This document shows, in pieces, positions 17,083 through 26,676 of a stretch of DNA of 64,000 bases. The stretch is from Chryseobacterium sp. GVT01B. GTDB taxonomy: Bacteria > Bacteroidota > Bacteroidia > Flavobacteriales > Weeksellaceae. The notes under the pieces were generated by a model. It had not been told where the DNA came from, did not search any database, and was given only the letters and a program-made list of their open reading frames with translations. Where the stretch lies: contig NZ_JAHXYI010000001.1 of the NCBI RefSeq assembly GCF_019970045.1, forward strand, positions 310,001 through 374,000. The letters run 5' to 3'. Numbering within the stretch: position 1 is the stretch's first letter; the number at the start of each line of letters is the position of its first letter. The position numbers and the translations under genes were made by a program.

Positions 17083-18282
17083 TTAATTGATTTTATAGCT
17101 GGAAATTTTCCAGTCTCCGTTTACATTTTTAAGCCCGAAAGTTACTTTTAATGAAGTTGTCTTCCCGCTTTTATCCGTTACATCATAGGTAGCATTTACG
17201 CTTGCACTGTTGGCTGTGGCACCACTTGTCGTAATATTTTTTACGCTTACATTTTTCACAGATCCGAAACCTGAAGTAGGATTTGAGAAAGACTCATAAC
17301 TTCCCCAGCTTGGATTGCTGGCCGTTTCGTAAGCTGCTTTTAAGTTTTGTGAACTTACGCTGTTCAAAAATTTACTTACTGTATTTTTAGGATCTGCAGT
17401 TGGCTGTTTTGGAGCAGCTGGTGCTGATGGAGTTGCTGTTGCAGGATCTGTAGTTGTTCCGGTGGTTGCAGATGGGTTATTAGGATCTATTACAGCACTC
17501 GGTTGGTCGGGTACAGCTGTTGTGTCGGTTTTAGGAATGGCAGGGACTTTCAGTGCTGCTTCATTCACATCAAGACCGATTTTTGACATTTTGAAAGTTT
17601 TTGCAGTTGTTTTTACCGAAACTGTGATATCGATTTTGTTATCTACAACTTTTGCTGCCGGAATAGAGGAGAACTTTAGGTTGAATCCTTTAAAGTTATT
17701 ATCCTGCATCAGGTTTTTAGCGGTAGCAAGTCTTACACCGTTACTGAATACTTCAAGGGTTGCTTCCAGACCTGCTCCTGTAAAAGATACAGGGTTTCCT
17801 GCAGCATCTACAAGTCTTGGTACAATTTGAATGGCAGTAGGAGCTCCGGTTCCGTCATCTCCTGTAGGTCTTGTTATAAGGCTTAATGATCCTGCTTTTA
17901 CGTCATTAGGATCGCTTTCTTTAGCTTTATCATCTCCGAAGATATTCATTTCTCCAAGTGATGGTGGGGCAGTACTGGCCCATTCTATTCCGTTTTTCTG
18001 CGCAACTTCGTCTGCCAGCGACATAATCTCAGGAACTTTTTTTCCATTAATCAGTTTTCCAAGGGCTTTTAGTTCATTTACATCACCATCAGCTTCTACG
18101 CCAAATGTTTTAAGGATGTAAAGAGCCTCATTAAACTTAATCTGTTTAATGGTTGGTAAACTGGAAGTCATATCATTGATACTTGACTGCAGTGTTTTAG
18201 TATTCGTAGCATCTACATGATCTTTCTTACATGCTGTAAAAAGCAACAGACTGAAAACAAGTAGAAAAGAAAACTTTTTCAT
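17083..18282 (-). CDS. Lipoprotein of unknown function
   Basis: The 399-residue product has a lipoprotein signal with lipobox FTAC followed by KKD, consistent with the Bacteroidetes lipoprotein export signal of charged residues after the Cys. The middle forms beta-type segments around residues 125-240. Residues about 245-295 are a Pro/Thr/Ala-rich linker (such as ATGTTTDPATATPSAPAAPK). The last 100 residues resemble a small NTF2-like or DUF4878-like domain ending LKNVNGDWKISSYKIN; this is a weak resemblance. It is cotranscribed with apt. I do not recognise the protein. Confidence 0.75.
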   Translation of the reverse strand: MKKFSFLLVFSLLLFTACKKDHVDATNTKTLQSSINDMTSSLPTIKQIKFNEALYILKTFGVEADGDVNELKALGKLINGKKVPEIMSLADEVAQKNGIEWASTAPPSLGEMNIFGDDKAKESDPNDVKAGSLSLITRPTGDDGTGAPTAIQIVPRLVDAAGNPVSFTGAGLEATLEVFSNGVRLATAKNLMQDNNFKGFNLKFSSIPAAKVVDNKIDITVSVKTTAKTFKMSKIGLDVNEAALKVPAIPKTDTTAVPDQPSAVIDPNNPSATTGTTTDPATATPSAPAAPKQPTADPKNTVSKFLNSVSSQNLKAAYETASNPSWGSYESFSNPTSGFGSVKNVSVKNITTSGATANSASVNATYDVTDKSGKTTSLKVTFGLKNVNGDWKISSYKIN

Positions 18283-18299
18283 TTTTATTTGGTTTGTTG

Positions 18300-18307
18300 C
18301 AAATTTA
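18300..18307 (-). promoter_or_regulatory. -7 box TAAATTTG of lipoprotein-apt operon
   Basis: TAAATTTG lies 17 nt before the start at 18282. No TTG is present at the expected -33 distance. Confidence 0.5.
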
Positions 18308-18457
18308 ATAAAACCTTTATTAATACTGGATTTTATTTTTTACTTTATGTTTTTTGCTTATTTATTATTTTTTTCCGGAAATGGATGATGTTCTTTTAAT
18401 TTCAGAATTCAATAGTAATATTTATAATATGGAAAGCCTTTCTGAACCGAGTTTTCA

Positions 18458-19474
18458 TTATTTCTTATTGGTCTGTTCTTTTAGATCACCTTTGAAAAAA
18501 CTACTGAAAATAGTCTGCATATTAGGAAATGATGAATCCTGCCAGTAAGATGTTTTGTAATTACTGTTGTCTTTATCAAATTTCACTTTCTCAATATCAC
18601 TGTCATTGCTGAAATTAAGTTCTGTTGGATAGAAATTAGTATACACTGCTATCTGATTGTAATTGGGTTCGCTTTTGTGTTTCAATTTTACAAAAACAAG
18701 TTCATTATACTCCAGAAAATCTTTGAGTGTTTTTTCTGATCCTTTTTCAAAGGACATGTTTAGAATTGTTTTTATATCGTAAAATCTATATCCAAAGAAT
18801 GAAAATTCTTTATCCTGAAGGAGGCCACCAGTTACTTCGATCTGATCTTTGCGGTCACCTTTTAATTCTTTGATGATATTTTTTGTTGTTTTATATTCTT
18901 CAGGATTGCCTACGTTTTTAAGTTTTGGAAGCTGTAGTGAATTTCCATAATCCCATGATGAAGTTTCTTTTTTCTCATTTTTAGATTCTGCCAGTCTGAA
19001 AACTCTGTACTGTTCTACATTGGCGCTTTTCAGCTTTTTGGACTTATTATCAAAAATATAGGTTACAATTCCGTCTGCATAACTATTCAGTTTATTGTTT
19101 ACGGTTACATAAGCGTTAAAATTTCCTTTGATGAAAATGTATTTGGCTGGCTTATTATTTTTAATAACAACGGTTTCAATTTCTTTTACCTGATCATTGA
19201 TTTTAATGATTGGCTGATCAAAATCTGAGTAGGATAGTGTGGCAACCGGAAAGTTATTATAAACCAGCTGAAATTTTTCCTGAGCAGGTGACAGTGACTG
19301 TTTGTCAATTTTGCCATCAATATCAGAGTAGGCGAGAATACTTCCGTCTTTGCCAAATACGGAAACTCTTGGAAGAGGGTTATTATTTTTTTCAGAAACA
19401 AAAGTAATGACCTGTGCATTCGAGAATACAGAGATCAGAGTGAATAGAAGGTAGAAAAAGTGAATTTTTTTCAT
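18458..19474 (-). CDS. Secreted protein with carboxypeptidase-regulatory-like N-terminus, unknown function
   Basis: The 338-residue product has a signal peptide (MKKIHFFYLLFTLISVFSNAQ), then a beta-sandwich-like segment with PLPRVSVFGKDGSILAYSDIDGK that resembles the carboxypeptidase regulatory-like domain found in many Bacteroidetes surface proteins. The rest is Lys/Asn/Tyr-rich without recognisable motifs. It stands alone, with 175 nt to the lipoprotein gene downstream and the act terminator upstream. Probable location is periplasm or outer membrane. Confidence 0.7.
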   Translation of the reverse strand: MKKIHFFYLLFTLISVFSNAQVITFVSEKNNNPLPRVSVFGKDGSILAYSDIDGKIDKQSLSPAQEKFQLVYNNFPVATLSYSDFDQPIIKINDQVKEIETVVIKNNKPAKYIFIKGNFNAYVTVNNKLNSYADGIVTYIFDNKSKKLKSANVEQYRVFRLAESKNEKKETSSWDYGNSLQLPKLKNVGNPEEYKTTKNIIKELKGDRKDQIEVTGGLLQDKEFSFFGYRFYDIKTILNMSFEKGSEKTLKDFLEYNELVFVKLKHKSEPNYNQIAVYTNFYPTELNFSNDSDIEKVKFDKDNSNYKTSYWQDSSFPNMQTIFSSFFKGDLKEQTNKK

Positions 19475-19573
19475 TGCAGTATTTTGTTTTTGGTGTTAAT
19501 AATACAACAGACTTTTATATAGATGAGAAAAAGAGAAAATGGTTGCCTGAAATTCTTATTTGCGTCATTGCAT

Positions 19574-19608
19574 AAAAAAAGACTGATTGTTTAACAATCA
19601 GTCTTTTA
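19574..19608 (-). terminator. Terminator of the act operon
   Basis: AAAAGACTGATTGTT and its exact complement form a long palindrome followed on the minus strand by seven T, 24 nt after actF. Confidence 0.88.
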
Positions 19609-19631
19609 TAATATTATTTTGTTACAAGTCC

Positions 19632-20963
19632 TTAGAAAGGATACTCATAAATTTCAGATTCGTGTAAGAATGGGTTTCCTGTAGGAATCAACTTCAGTTT
19701 TGATAAAGCTGAAAGTACAGTAAACATAAATAGTCCAGCTACGAATAGAACTGCTCCAAGGATTAACAAGAATACTTCAGGAGTGTTCCAGTATGGTCCT
19801 ACCGTTCCAGGCATTACCATGTTGAAGTAATCTAAAAGGTGTCCTAAGATAACCACTACTGCCATTGTTGTTACAACTTTGTAGTTTCTCTTGATGCTGC
19901 TGCTTACTAATACCAAAAGCGGTAATAAGAAGTTTACAATCAGCATTGGTAAAAACGTAGTACCATAGTGCTGGAATCTACCGAAGAAGTAGTTAACCTC
20001 TTCCGGAACGTTTGCATACCAGTAAAGCATGAACTGAGCAAACCATGTATATGTCCAAAGCATACTTGTAGCGAAAAGGAAAACTCCTAAGTCGTGTAAG
20101 TGGTTGTCATTGAACTGTGGTAAGAAACCATTTTTCTTAAGATAAACACTTAATAAAATTATTACAGCAATACCACTTGAAAGGCAGCTAACCATTGAAT
20201 ACCAGATGTACATTGTAGAGTACCAGTGAGGGTCAATAGACATCAACCAGTCCCAAGCCCAAGCTGCAGAAGCAAATCCGAAGAATACGATATATCCTAC
20301 TGCCCATCTGTAAAGAAACTGATATTCCACTTTTGATTTTGTCTCGTCTACTTTTTTAGACTGAGCTTTCAGTTTCCAAGCAAAGAAAGAAGCACCAATC
20401 ACGTAGATTAAAGTTCTGATTGCATAGAAAGGAATATTTAAGAATCTTTTCTTTTCAAATAGGATCACGTCAAAATGAGCAGACTCTGGATTTGTCAATT
20501 CAGGGTCCATCCAGTGGAATAAATGACCATTATGAGTGATGTTTAAGATCATTAAGATAACCAGGATTGCACCACCGTAAGGAATATAAGAAGCAATAGC
20601 CTCCATTACTCTTGTGATGATAATAGGCCATCCTGCGTGAGCTGCGTGCTGAATACAGTAAAAGAACAGTACAGCGCAACTTACTCCAAAGAAAAAGACA
20701 GCTACAAAGTGCAGCGATGCTAATGGCTGATTGTGAACCTGAAGCTCAGCATGCTCTAAATGAGCTGCGTGATCCTGTGGTCCAACCATTTCACTTGAGT
20801 GTGTAGGAGCATCATGACCAGAAGCATGAACAGCTTCCATCATGTGTTCTATTTTCTCAGTAGAAATTCCTTTGTTCATAAAGAAACCAATACCGAAAAG
20901 AACTAAACCTACAACAAGAAGTATTATAGAAGTTGATTTTAATTTTGGTGAAAAACTATACAT
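19632..20963 (-). CDS. actF: Alternative complex III subunit ActF (quinol:cytochrome c oxidoreductase)
   Basis: ActF is a polytopic membrane subunit of alternative complex III, which oxidises quinol and reduces cytochrome c or an oxidase. The 443-residue product has about ten transmembrane helices and a His-rich loop near residues 40-75 (SGHDAPTHSSEMVG and DHAAHLEHAE). The segment WAWDWLMSIDPHWYSTMY is typical of the NrfD-related ActC/ActF family. It is the last act gene; no cytochrome oxidase genes follow. Confidence 0.93.
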   Translation of the reverse strand: MYSFSPKLKSTSIILLVVGLVLFGIGFFMNKGISTEKIEHMMEAVHASGHDAPTHSSEMVGPQDHAAHLEHAELQVHNQPLASLHFVAVFFFGVSCAVLFFYCIQHAAHAGWPIIITRVMEAIASYIPYGGAILVILMILNITHNGHLFHWMDPELTNPESAHFDVILFEKKRFLNIPFYAIRTLIYVIGASFFAWKLKAQSKKVDETKSKVEYQFLYRWAVGYIVFFGFASAAWAWDWLMSIDPHWYSTMYIWYSMVSCLSSGIAVIILLSVYLKKNGFLPQFNDNHLHDLGVFLFATSMLWTYTWFAQFMLYWYANVPEEVNYFFGRFQHYGTTFLPMLIVNFLLPLLVLVSSSIKRNYKVVTTMAVVVILGHLLDYFNMVMPGTVGPYWNTPEVFLLILGAVLFVAGLFMFTVLSALSKLKLIPTGNPFLHESEIYEYPF

Positions 20964-20971
20964 TTCTTTTC

Positions 20972-21661
20972 TTATTTTTTAGTTTCGGTAGTCGTTTCAG
21001 TTGTTGCTGGTGCCGCCGCTGTAGCTGCTGCCGGTGCTGCTGCTCCTTTTTTGAAAGCACTCATCACATACAATGCTACTCTCCATCTGTCTCCTGCGTT
21101 CAGTTGTCCCGCATAAGATCCCATGGCATTTCTACCGTTTGTTAATACATAATGAACAGATCCTACAGTGATTTCTCTGTCTGCATAGTTAGGTACTCCA
21201 GAGAATGCCCCACTTTGTACAATAGGTCCTTGTCCATCACCTCCTGTTCCGTGACATGCCGCACAAGTGTGATCAAACAATATTTTTCCTCTTTCAATAT
21301 CCTTAGCTGCATTAGCTGGGTTCAAAGGAGATACTGTAAGTTTTTTAGAAGCGTCATACCCAGCGTTGTACTCGTCAACATTCTTAGGTAGTAAGCTTTC
21401 TTCAAAAACTCCATCTTTATTTTGAGAAACTGATCCTTCTACAGGAGCAAGACCTGTTGCTCCACTATTTTTAACAAAAGCAGGAATTTCATTTTCATGA
21501 TCTGAATAAGCATCCTGTGCTTTCATCAATGGATCATAAGCTACCGGAAAATACATATCCGGGAAATATACCAACGGAGTATTCTCCTTTGGTCCGCAAG
21601 AGTTAAGTAAAACTGTTGTTAAACCTAAAACTGCTGTAATTTTTAATACATTCTTTTTCAT
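20972..21661 (-). CDS. actE: Alternative complex III subunit ActE, monoheme cytochrome c lipoprotein
   Basis: The 229-residue product has a lipoprotein signal with Cys22 (LLNSCGPKEN), a single heme site CAACHGTGG near residue 133, and a distal Met candidate in GRNAMGSYAGQL. The C-terminus is an Ala/Thr-rich tail. ActE accepts electrons within complex III and passes them on. It lies one base after actD and 8 nt before actF. Confidence 0.94.
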   Translation of the reverse strand: MKKNVLKITAVLGLTTVLLNSCGPKENTPLVYFPDMYFPVAYDPLMKAQDAYSDHENEIPAFVKNSGATGLAPVEGSVSQNKDGVFEESLLPKNVDEYNAGYDASKKLTVSPLNPANAAKDIERGKILFDHTCAACHGTGGDGQGPIVQSGAFSGVPNYADREITVGSVHYVLTNGRNAMGSYAGQLNAGDRWRVALYVMSAFKKGAAAPAAATAAAPATTETTTETKK

Positions 21662-21662
21662 T

Positions 21663-22184
21663 TTAAGCGTCTTTAACAGTTATTTCTTCAACTCCAGTTT
21701 CAATAAGCAACTGCTTTACAGATTCTACATCTTCAGTTACAAATTCCATCATGAATTTATCATCAGTAGTTCTCGGGTCTGGGTTCTGAGCAGGAGCTCC
21801 CGGATACATTTTGTTTCTAACCAAGAAAGTTAAAGACATCATGTGAGCAGCACAGAATACCATTAATTCGAACATTGGAACTACGAATGCCGGCATGTTA
21901 TGTGCCCAGTCAAAAGCTGGTTTACCACCGATATTCTGCGGCCAGTCATGATTCATCACATACCAAGTTACAGTAGCACCGATAGTAACACCGTAAAGAG
22001 CATATAAGAATGCGGCATCAGAAATTCTAGTTTTCTTTAACCCTAAAGCCTTGTCTAGCCCGTGAACCGGAAACGGAGTATATACTTCGTTTATAGCGAT
22101 TCCTTTATCGTTGAATGCCATAACGCCGTTCATTAAATCGTCGTCGTCAGCATAAAGTCCGTATACAATTTTAGTGGTGCTCAT
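21663..22184 (-). CDS. actD: Alternative complex III subunit ActD (DUF3341)
   Basis: ActD is a small membrane subunit; the product (173 residues from MSTTKIVYGLYADDDDL) has a cytosolic domain of about 75 residues, two transmembrane helices (around residues 55-75 and 96-118), and a C-terminal acidic domain. The longest frame starts nine codons earlier, but MSTTKIV matches the usual start. The chosen ATG overlaps the actC stop region by 14 nt, so translation is probably coupled. Confidence 0.92.
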   Translation of the reverse strand: MSTTKIVYGLYADDDDLMNGVMAFNDKGIAINEVYTPFPVHGLDKALGLKKTRISDAAFLYALYGVTIGATVTWYVMNHDWPQNIGGKPAFDWAHNMPAFVVPMFELMVFCAAHMMSLTFLVRNKMYPGAPAQNPDPRTTDDKFMMEFVTEDVESVKQLLIETGVEEITVKDA

Positions 22185-23568
22185 CTCCTTCTTTTGCTTT
22201 ATAAGTTTCACCTGAGATTTTCAAAATCGATTTTAATTCAGCCTGTGCAATTACAGGGAATGTTCTTGCGTATAATAAGAATAATACAGAGAAGAATCCG
22301 ATAGTTCCCAAATATACACCCACATCAATGATCGTTGGCTTAAACATTGTCCATGATCCTGGTAAGTAGTCTCTAGAAAGGTTGATAACGATGATATCAA
22401 AACGCTCAAACCACATACCGATGTTGATGATCAATGCAACGATGAACGTCCAGATAATGTTCGTTCTCGCTCTTTTGAACCAGAAAGAAGCAGGAATCAC
22501 AAGGTTACAGATGATCAATGACCAGAATGCCCACCAGTAAGGTCCTACAGCAGCACCTGGAGAAAGATATGTGAAATCTTCAAATCTAGATCCTGAGTAC
22601 CATCCGATGAAATATTCAGTAGCATAAGCTACAGTTACCATACCACCTGTAAGAACGATTACGATGTTCATAATTTCGATATGATACATTGTGATATATT
22701 CTTCTAAGTGACAAACTTTTCTTGCAATTAACAATAGTGTCTGTACCATTGCAAATCCTGAGAAGATCGCACCAGCTACGAAGTAAGGAGGGTAGATTGT
22801 TGAGTGCCATCCTTTAATAACTGAAGTTGCGAAGTCAAAAGATACAGTAGTGTGTACTGAGAATACAAGTGGAGTAGCCAAACCTGCAAGAACCAAAGAA
22901 AGCTCTTCGAATCTTTGCCAGTGTTTTGCTTTACCACCCCAACCGAATGCAAGGAATGTATAAATTTTCTTAGTCCAAGGAGTTTTCGCTCTATCTCTGA
23001 TCATTGCAAAGTCAGGGATTAGTCCCATGAACCAGAATACAGTTGATACTGAGAAATATGTTGAGATCGCAAATACGTCCCAAAGTAGAGGAGAGTTGAA
23101 GTTCCCCCAAAGAGAACCAAATTGGTTTGGTAAAGGGAATACCCAGTATCCAACCCAAACTCTACCCATGTGGATTACAGGGAAGATTGCTGCCTGTACA
23201 ACCGCAAAGATCGTCATCGCCTCTGCAGATCTGTTTACAGACATTCTCCATCTCTGTCTAAATAATAATAATACTGCTGAGATTAGGGTCCCGGCGTGAC
23301 CGATACCTACCCACCATACGAAGTTGGTAATATCCCAACCCCAGTTAATAGTTCTGTTAAGCCCCCATGCTCCAATACCTGTCCCGATAGTGTAAGCGAT
23401 ACAGCCGAATCCATAGAGGAATAGAACTAGTGCAGCATATAATGAGATCCACCATAATTTACCTGCTCTTTCTTCGATAGGTCGTGCGATATCTTCTGTA
23501 ATATCGTGATAAGTTTTGTGACCAATAATTAGAGGTTCCCTTATCGGAGCTTCGTAATGTCCTGACAT
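22171..23568 (-). CDS. actC: Alternative complex III subunit ActC (NrfD-like quinone-binding)
   Basis: ActC is the NrfD/PsrC-type integral membrane subunit thought to hold the quinol site. The 465-residue protein has about ten transmembrane helices, an N-terminal cytosolic segment with EPLIIGHKTYHDITEDIARP, and WGLNRTINWGWDITNFVWW, which is characteristic of the family. It follows actB by 25 nt. Confidence 0.95.
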   Translation of the reverse strand: MSGHYEAPIREPLIIGHKTYHDITEDIARPIEERAGKLWWISLYAALVLFLYGFGCIAYTIGTGIGAWGLNRTINWGWDITNFVWWVGIGHAGTLISAVLLLFRQRWRMSVNRSAEAMTIFAVVQAAIFPVIHMGRVWVGYWVFPLPNQFGSLWGNFNSPLLWDVFAISTYFSVSTVFWFMGLIPDFAMIRDRAKTPWTKKIYTFLAFGWGGKAKHWQRFEELSLVLAGLATPLVFSVHTTVSFDFATSVIKGWHSTIYPPYFVAGAIFSGFAMVQTLLLIARKVCHLEEYITMYHIEIMNIVIVLTGGMVTVAYATEYFIGWYSGSRFEDFTYLSPGAAVGPYWWAFWSLIICNLVIPASFWFKRARTNIIWTFIVALIINIGMWFERFDIIVINLSRDYLPGSWTMFKPTIIDVGVYLGTIGFFSVLFLLYARTFPVIAQAELKSILKISGETYKAKEGDEHH

Positions 23569-23593
23569 TTTTTACCTATTTATTATTTAAACT

Positions 23594-26500
23594 TTATTTT
23601 TCTACTCTGTTTCTTACTTTAGTGTGATAGAACACGTTTGGTTTTGTTCCGATCTCCTCAAGTAAATAATATCTTCTGTTAGAAGCATATTGCTCTCTAA
23701 TTGCAGAATCTTTATCATTCATGTCTCCAAATGTCATTGCTCCGGTAGAACAAGCTTTAGAACAAGCAGTCTGGAATTCTCCATCCTTCACTTTTCTTCC
23801 CTCCTTCTTAGCCTCAAGAATTGTATTCTGAGTCATTTGGATACACATTGAACATTTCTCCATTACCCCTCTAGTTCTTACAACTACATCCGGGTTAAGT
23901 ACCATTCTTCCTAAATCGTTGTTCATGTTGAAATCGAACTTGTCATTTAGGTTATAAGTAAACCAGTTGAAACGTCTTACTTTGTACGGACAGTTGTTTG
24001 CACAATATCTTGTACCGATACATCTGTTGTAAGCCATATGGTTTTGACCTTGCTTACCGTGTGAAGTAGCCGCTACCGGACATACAGTTTCACATGGAGC
24101 GTGGTTACAGTGCTGACACATTACAGGTTGGAAGATTACATCCGGGTTGTCTGCAGGGTGATTTAATGCACCTCCGTCTCCGAAAGCAGTACCGTACAAT
24201 TCTGGTACAGCCATTCCTTCTTTCAATCCTTCGTATACTTCTACTTTTTGTCTTGAAGAATAGTAACGGTCAATTCTTAACCAGTACATATCTCTTGACA
24301 TTCTTACCTCTTCTTTACCTACTACAGGAACGTTGTTCTCTGCCTGACAAGCAATAATACATGCTCCACAACCAGTACAAGAGTTCAAGTCGATAGATAA
24401 GTTGAAGTGAGGTCCATCTGTATCATCGAAAGCATCCCAAAGGTCGATTTTTCTCGCCGGAAGTGCTCCGCTGATTGTGTGGTATTCCAAAGGCTTATTC
24501 CATCCTTTGTGCTCATCATCAAAAGCAACGTTAATGAATTCAGCTAAAGGAACTTCCTTCGCGATTTCATAACGACCCATTAATGTATTTTGAAGCTGGA
24601 TCCCTGCAAATTCGTGATCTTCTCCTGTTTTTTCGATTTTAACACCTGAAAGTACAAGGTTAGAACCATCAAATAAAGGATAAGCATTTACACCAGTATC
24701 TGCAGTTGCTCCTGAGTTTTTCTTACCATAACCAAGTGCAAGACCTACAGATCCTTCAGCTTGTCCTGGCTGTACGAATACAGGAACGTTTTCTATTTTT
24801 ACTCCGTTTACAGTAAGGTTTACAATAGAACCATCTAACTGCATTCTTGCGTTAAGATCGTTATCAATTGCAAATTTCTCTGCATCTTTAGGAGAAATTG
24901 TTAAGTAGTTATCCCAAGACATTCTTGTAATTGGGTCTGGTAACTCTTGCAACCAAGGGTTGTTTGACTGAGTACCGTCTCCCATTGAAGTCTTAGTGTA
25001 TAATACTAATTCTAATTCTGAAGCTTTGAAGTTTCCTAATTCAGCAACAGCCTGTGCAGCGTTTCCACCTGCGTAAGATAAAGTTGCAGCGTTTGTAGAA
25101 GCGTTGATACCGTTATACAATGCTTTGTTGAAAGAAGTACCACCTAAAAGTGAAGCTGAGCTTGCTTTTAAATAATCGTAGTAGTTGTTTGCTGCATTGT
25201 TTTTACCATTCTTCCAAACCAATAGAGACTCTTCAATCTGTCTTGATTTGTAGATTTTCTGAATAGTAGGCTGCATCAATGAATATACTCCCGTCTGTGG
25301 TTCGATATCTCCCCAAGACTCTAGCCAGTTAGCTACAGGAATTACAGCTTTTGCTGCTTTGTACATTTCATTTTTCTTATCTGCTACAGCAACTACGTAA
25401 GGAACTTTTGATAAAGATTTTTTGAAATCTTCTCCTTTTGGATGAGAGTAAATAGGGTCTACATTGTTTGTAACTAATACACCAACTTGTCCACCGTTTA
25501 CCCATCCCAGAAATTCTTGGTATCTAGCACCGTTAAATTCTTTAAGGAAGTTTGCTTTACCAGTGAAAGCTACTGAACCTAATTTTTGGTTGATTAAGTG
25601 TGCTAAAACCTGTGCTCCTTTAGAACCGTCAGCAAAAACAACAGCTTTGCTTCCTTTTGCCTTCAATTCGTTAGCAATTTCAGTAGCAGTCTTATCAGAA
25701 GTACCACCACCTACGATTGCATTGTAAACTTCCACTAAAGTTTTGTTTACAGCACTTGGTTTTAATCTGTATCTTGAGTCAGCATTAGCACCAGTTAATG
25801 ACATGTTAGATTCCACCTGGATGTGTCTCAACATGCTTGCTCCCGGTTTTCTAGCAGCCGCATAAGAAGTTTCTAAGCTTGAAGCGTTATAGTCTCCTAA
25901 GAAATCAGCCTGGAAAGATACTACCAATTCAGAACCTTTAAGGTCATAAACAGGTAATGCTCTTTGTCCGAATACTTCCTGAGCTGCATCTAATCCTGCA
26001 GAGTAAGGGAAAGCATCATAAGTTACTAATTCAGCTGTAGGATATTTAGCTTTGAATTCAGCGAATAACTTTTTGAAAGTTGGTGAAGCAAAAGAGTGTG
26101 ATAAAACCACAATCTTTTTGCCAGACGCTTTAGCTTCTTCCAAACCTTTAATAACGAAACTGTCTACTTTATCGAAAGTTTCATCTTTACCGTCCAGTTT
26201 AGGCTGTTTTACTTTATCATTATCATAAAGAGAAAGTACACTTGCCTGAGCTCTTGCATTAGTTTTACCTAAATCGCCCCCAGCTGGGTTTGGTTCAATT
26301 TTGATGGGTCTACCTTCACGGGTTTTTACTAAAACACTAGCAAAGTCGAAACCGTCAAAATATGTTGAAGCGTAATAATTAGGGACTCCCGGAACAATAT
26401 CATGCGGCTTTACCACATAAGGAATCGTTTTGATTACCGGAGCTTCGCAGGCAGCTAATGTAACTGCTGCTGTAGAGAATCCTAATAATTTCAGGAAATC

Positions 26501-26653
26501 TCTTCTTGAAGTACTAGATCCGTTTTTCTCAGCATCTCCAAGGAAATCTTCTACCGGAATTTCTTCCTGAAACTCTTTCTGAGCCAGCTTATTATTCAAA
26601 GCTGGATCTTTAAGTTCATGAATACTTCTGAATTGTATTTTGTTTGAAGCCAT
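23594..26653 (-). CDS. actB: Alternative complex III subunit ActB (molybdopterin-oxidoreductase-like and Fe-S domains)
   Basis: The 1019-residue protein fuses a large domain related to molybdopterin oxidoreductases, which in ActB lacks the cofactor, with a C-terminal ferredoxin-type domain (about residues 750-960). Four cysteine groups are visible: CTGCGACIIACQAEN, CQHCNHAPCETVCP, CIGTRYCANNCPY and CSMCIQ with CSKACSTGA, enough for four clusters. The N-terminus has a twin-Arg-like SRRDFLKLLGFSTAA followed by LAACEAP, so it looks both Tat-exported and lipidated. The clusters depend on the suf operon in this window. Confidence 0.95.
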   Translation of the reverse strand: MASNKIQFRSIHELKDPALNNKLAQKEFQEEIPVEDFLGDAEKNGSSTSRRDFLKLLGFSTAAVTLAACEAPVIKTIPYVVKPHDIVPGVPNYYASTYFDGFDFASVLVKTREGRPIKIEPNPAGGDLGKTNARAQASVLSLYDNDKVKQPKLDGKDETFDKVDSFVIKGLEEAKASGKKIVVLSHSFASPTFKKLFAEFKAKYPTAELVTYDAFPYSAGLDAAQEVFGQRALPVYDLKGSELVVSFQADFLGDYNASSLETSYAAARKPGASMLRHIQVESNMSLTGANADSRYRLKPSAVNKTLVEVYNAIVGGGTSDKTATEIANELKAKGSKAVVFADGSKGAQVLAHLINQKLGSVAFTGKANFLKEFNGARYQEFLGWVNGGQVGVLVTNNVDPIYSHPKGEDFKKSLSKVPYVVAVADKKNEMYKAAKAVIPVANWLESWGDIEPQTGVYSLMQPTIQKIYKSRQIEESLLVWKNGKNNAANNYYDYLKASSASLLGGTSFNKALYNGINASTNAATLSYAGGNAAQAVAELGNFKASELELVLYTKTSMGDGTQSNNPWLQELPDPITRMSWDNYLTISPKDAEKFAIDNDLNARMQLDGSIVNLTVNGVKIENVPVFVQPGQAEGSVGLALGYGKKNSGATADTGVNAYPLFDGSNLVLSGVKIEKTGEDHEFAGIQLQNTLMGRYEIAKEVPLAEFINVAFDDEHKGWNKPLEYHTISGALPARKIDLWDAFDDTDGPHFNLSIDLNSCTGCGACIIACQAENNVPVVGKEEVRMSRDMYWLRIDRYYSSRQKVEVYEGLKEGMAVPELYGTAFGDGGALNHPADNPDVIFQPVMCQHCNHAPCETVCPVAATSHGKQGQNHMAYNRCIGTRYCANNCPYKVRRFNWFTYNLNDKFDFNMNNDLGRMVLNPDVVVRTRGVMEKCSMCIQMTQNTILEAKKEGRKVKDGEFQTACSKACSTGAMTFGDMNDKDSAIREQYASNRRYYLLEEIGTKPNVFYHTKVRNRVEK

Positions 26654-26676
26654 TTATACTTCTAATTTTTTAGTTA

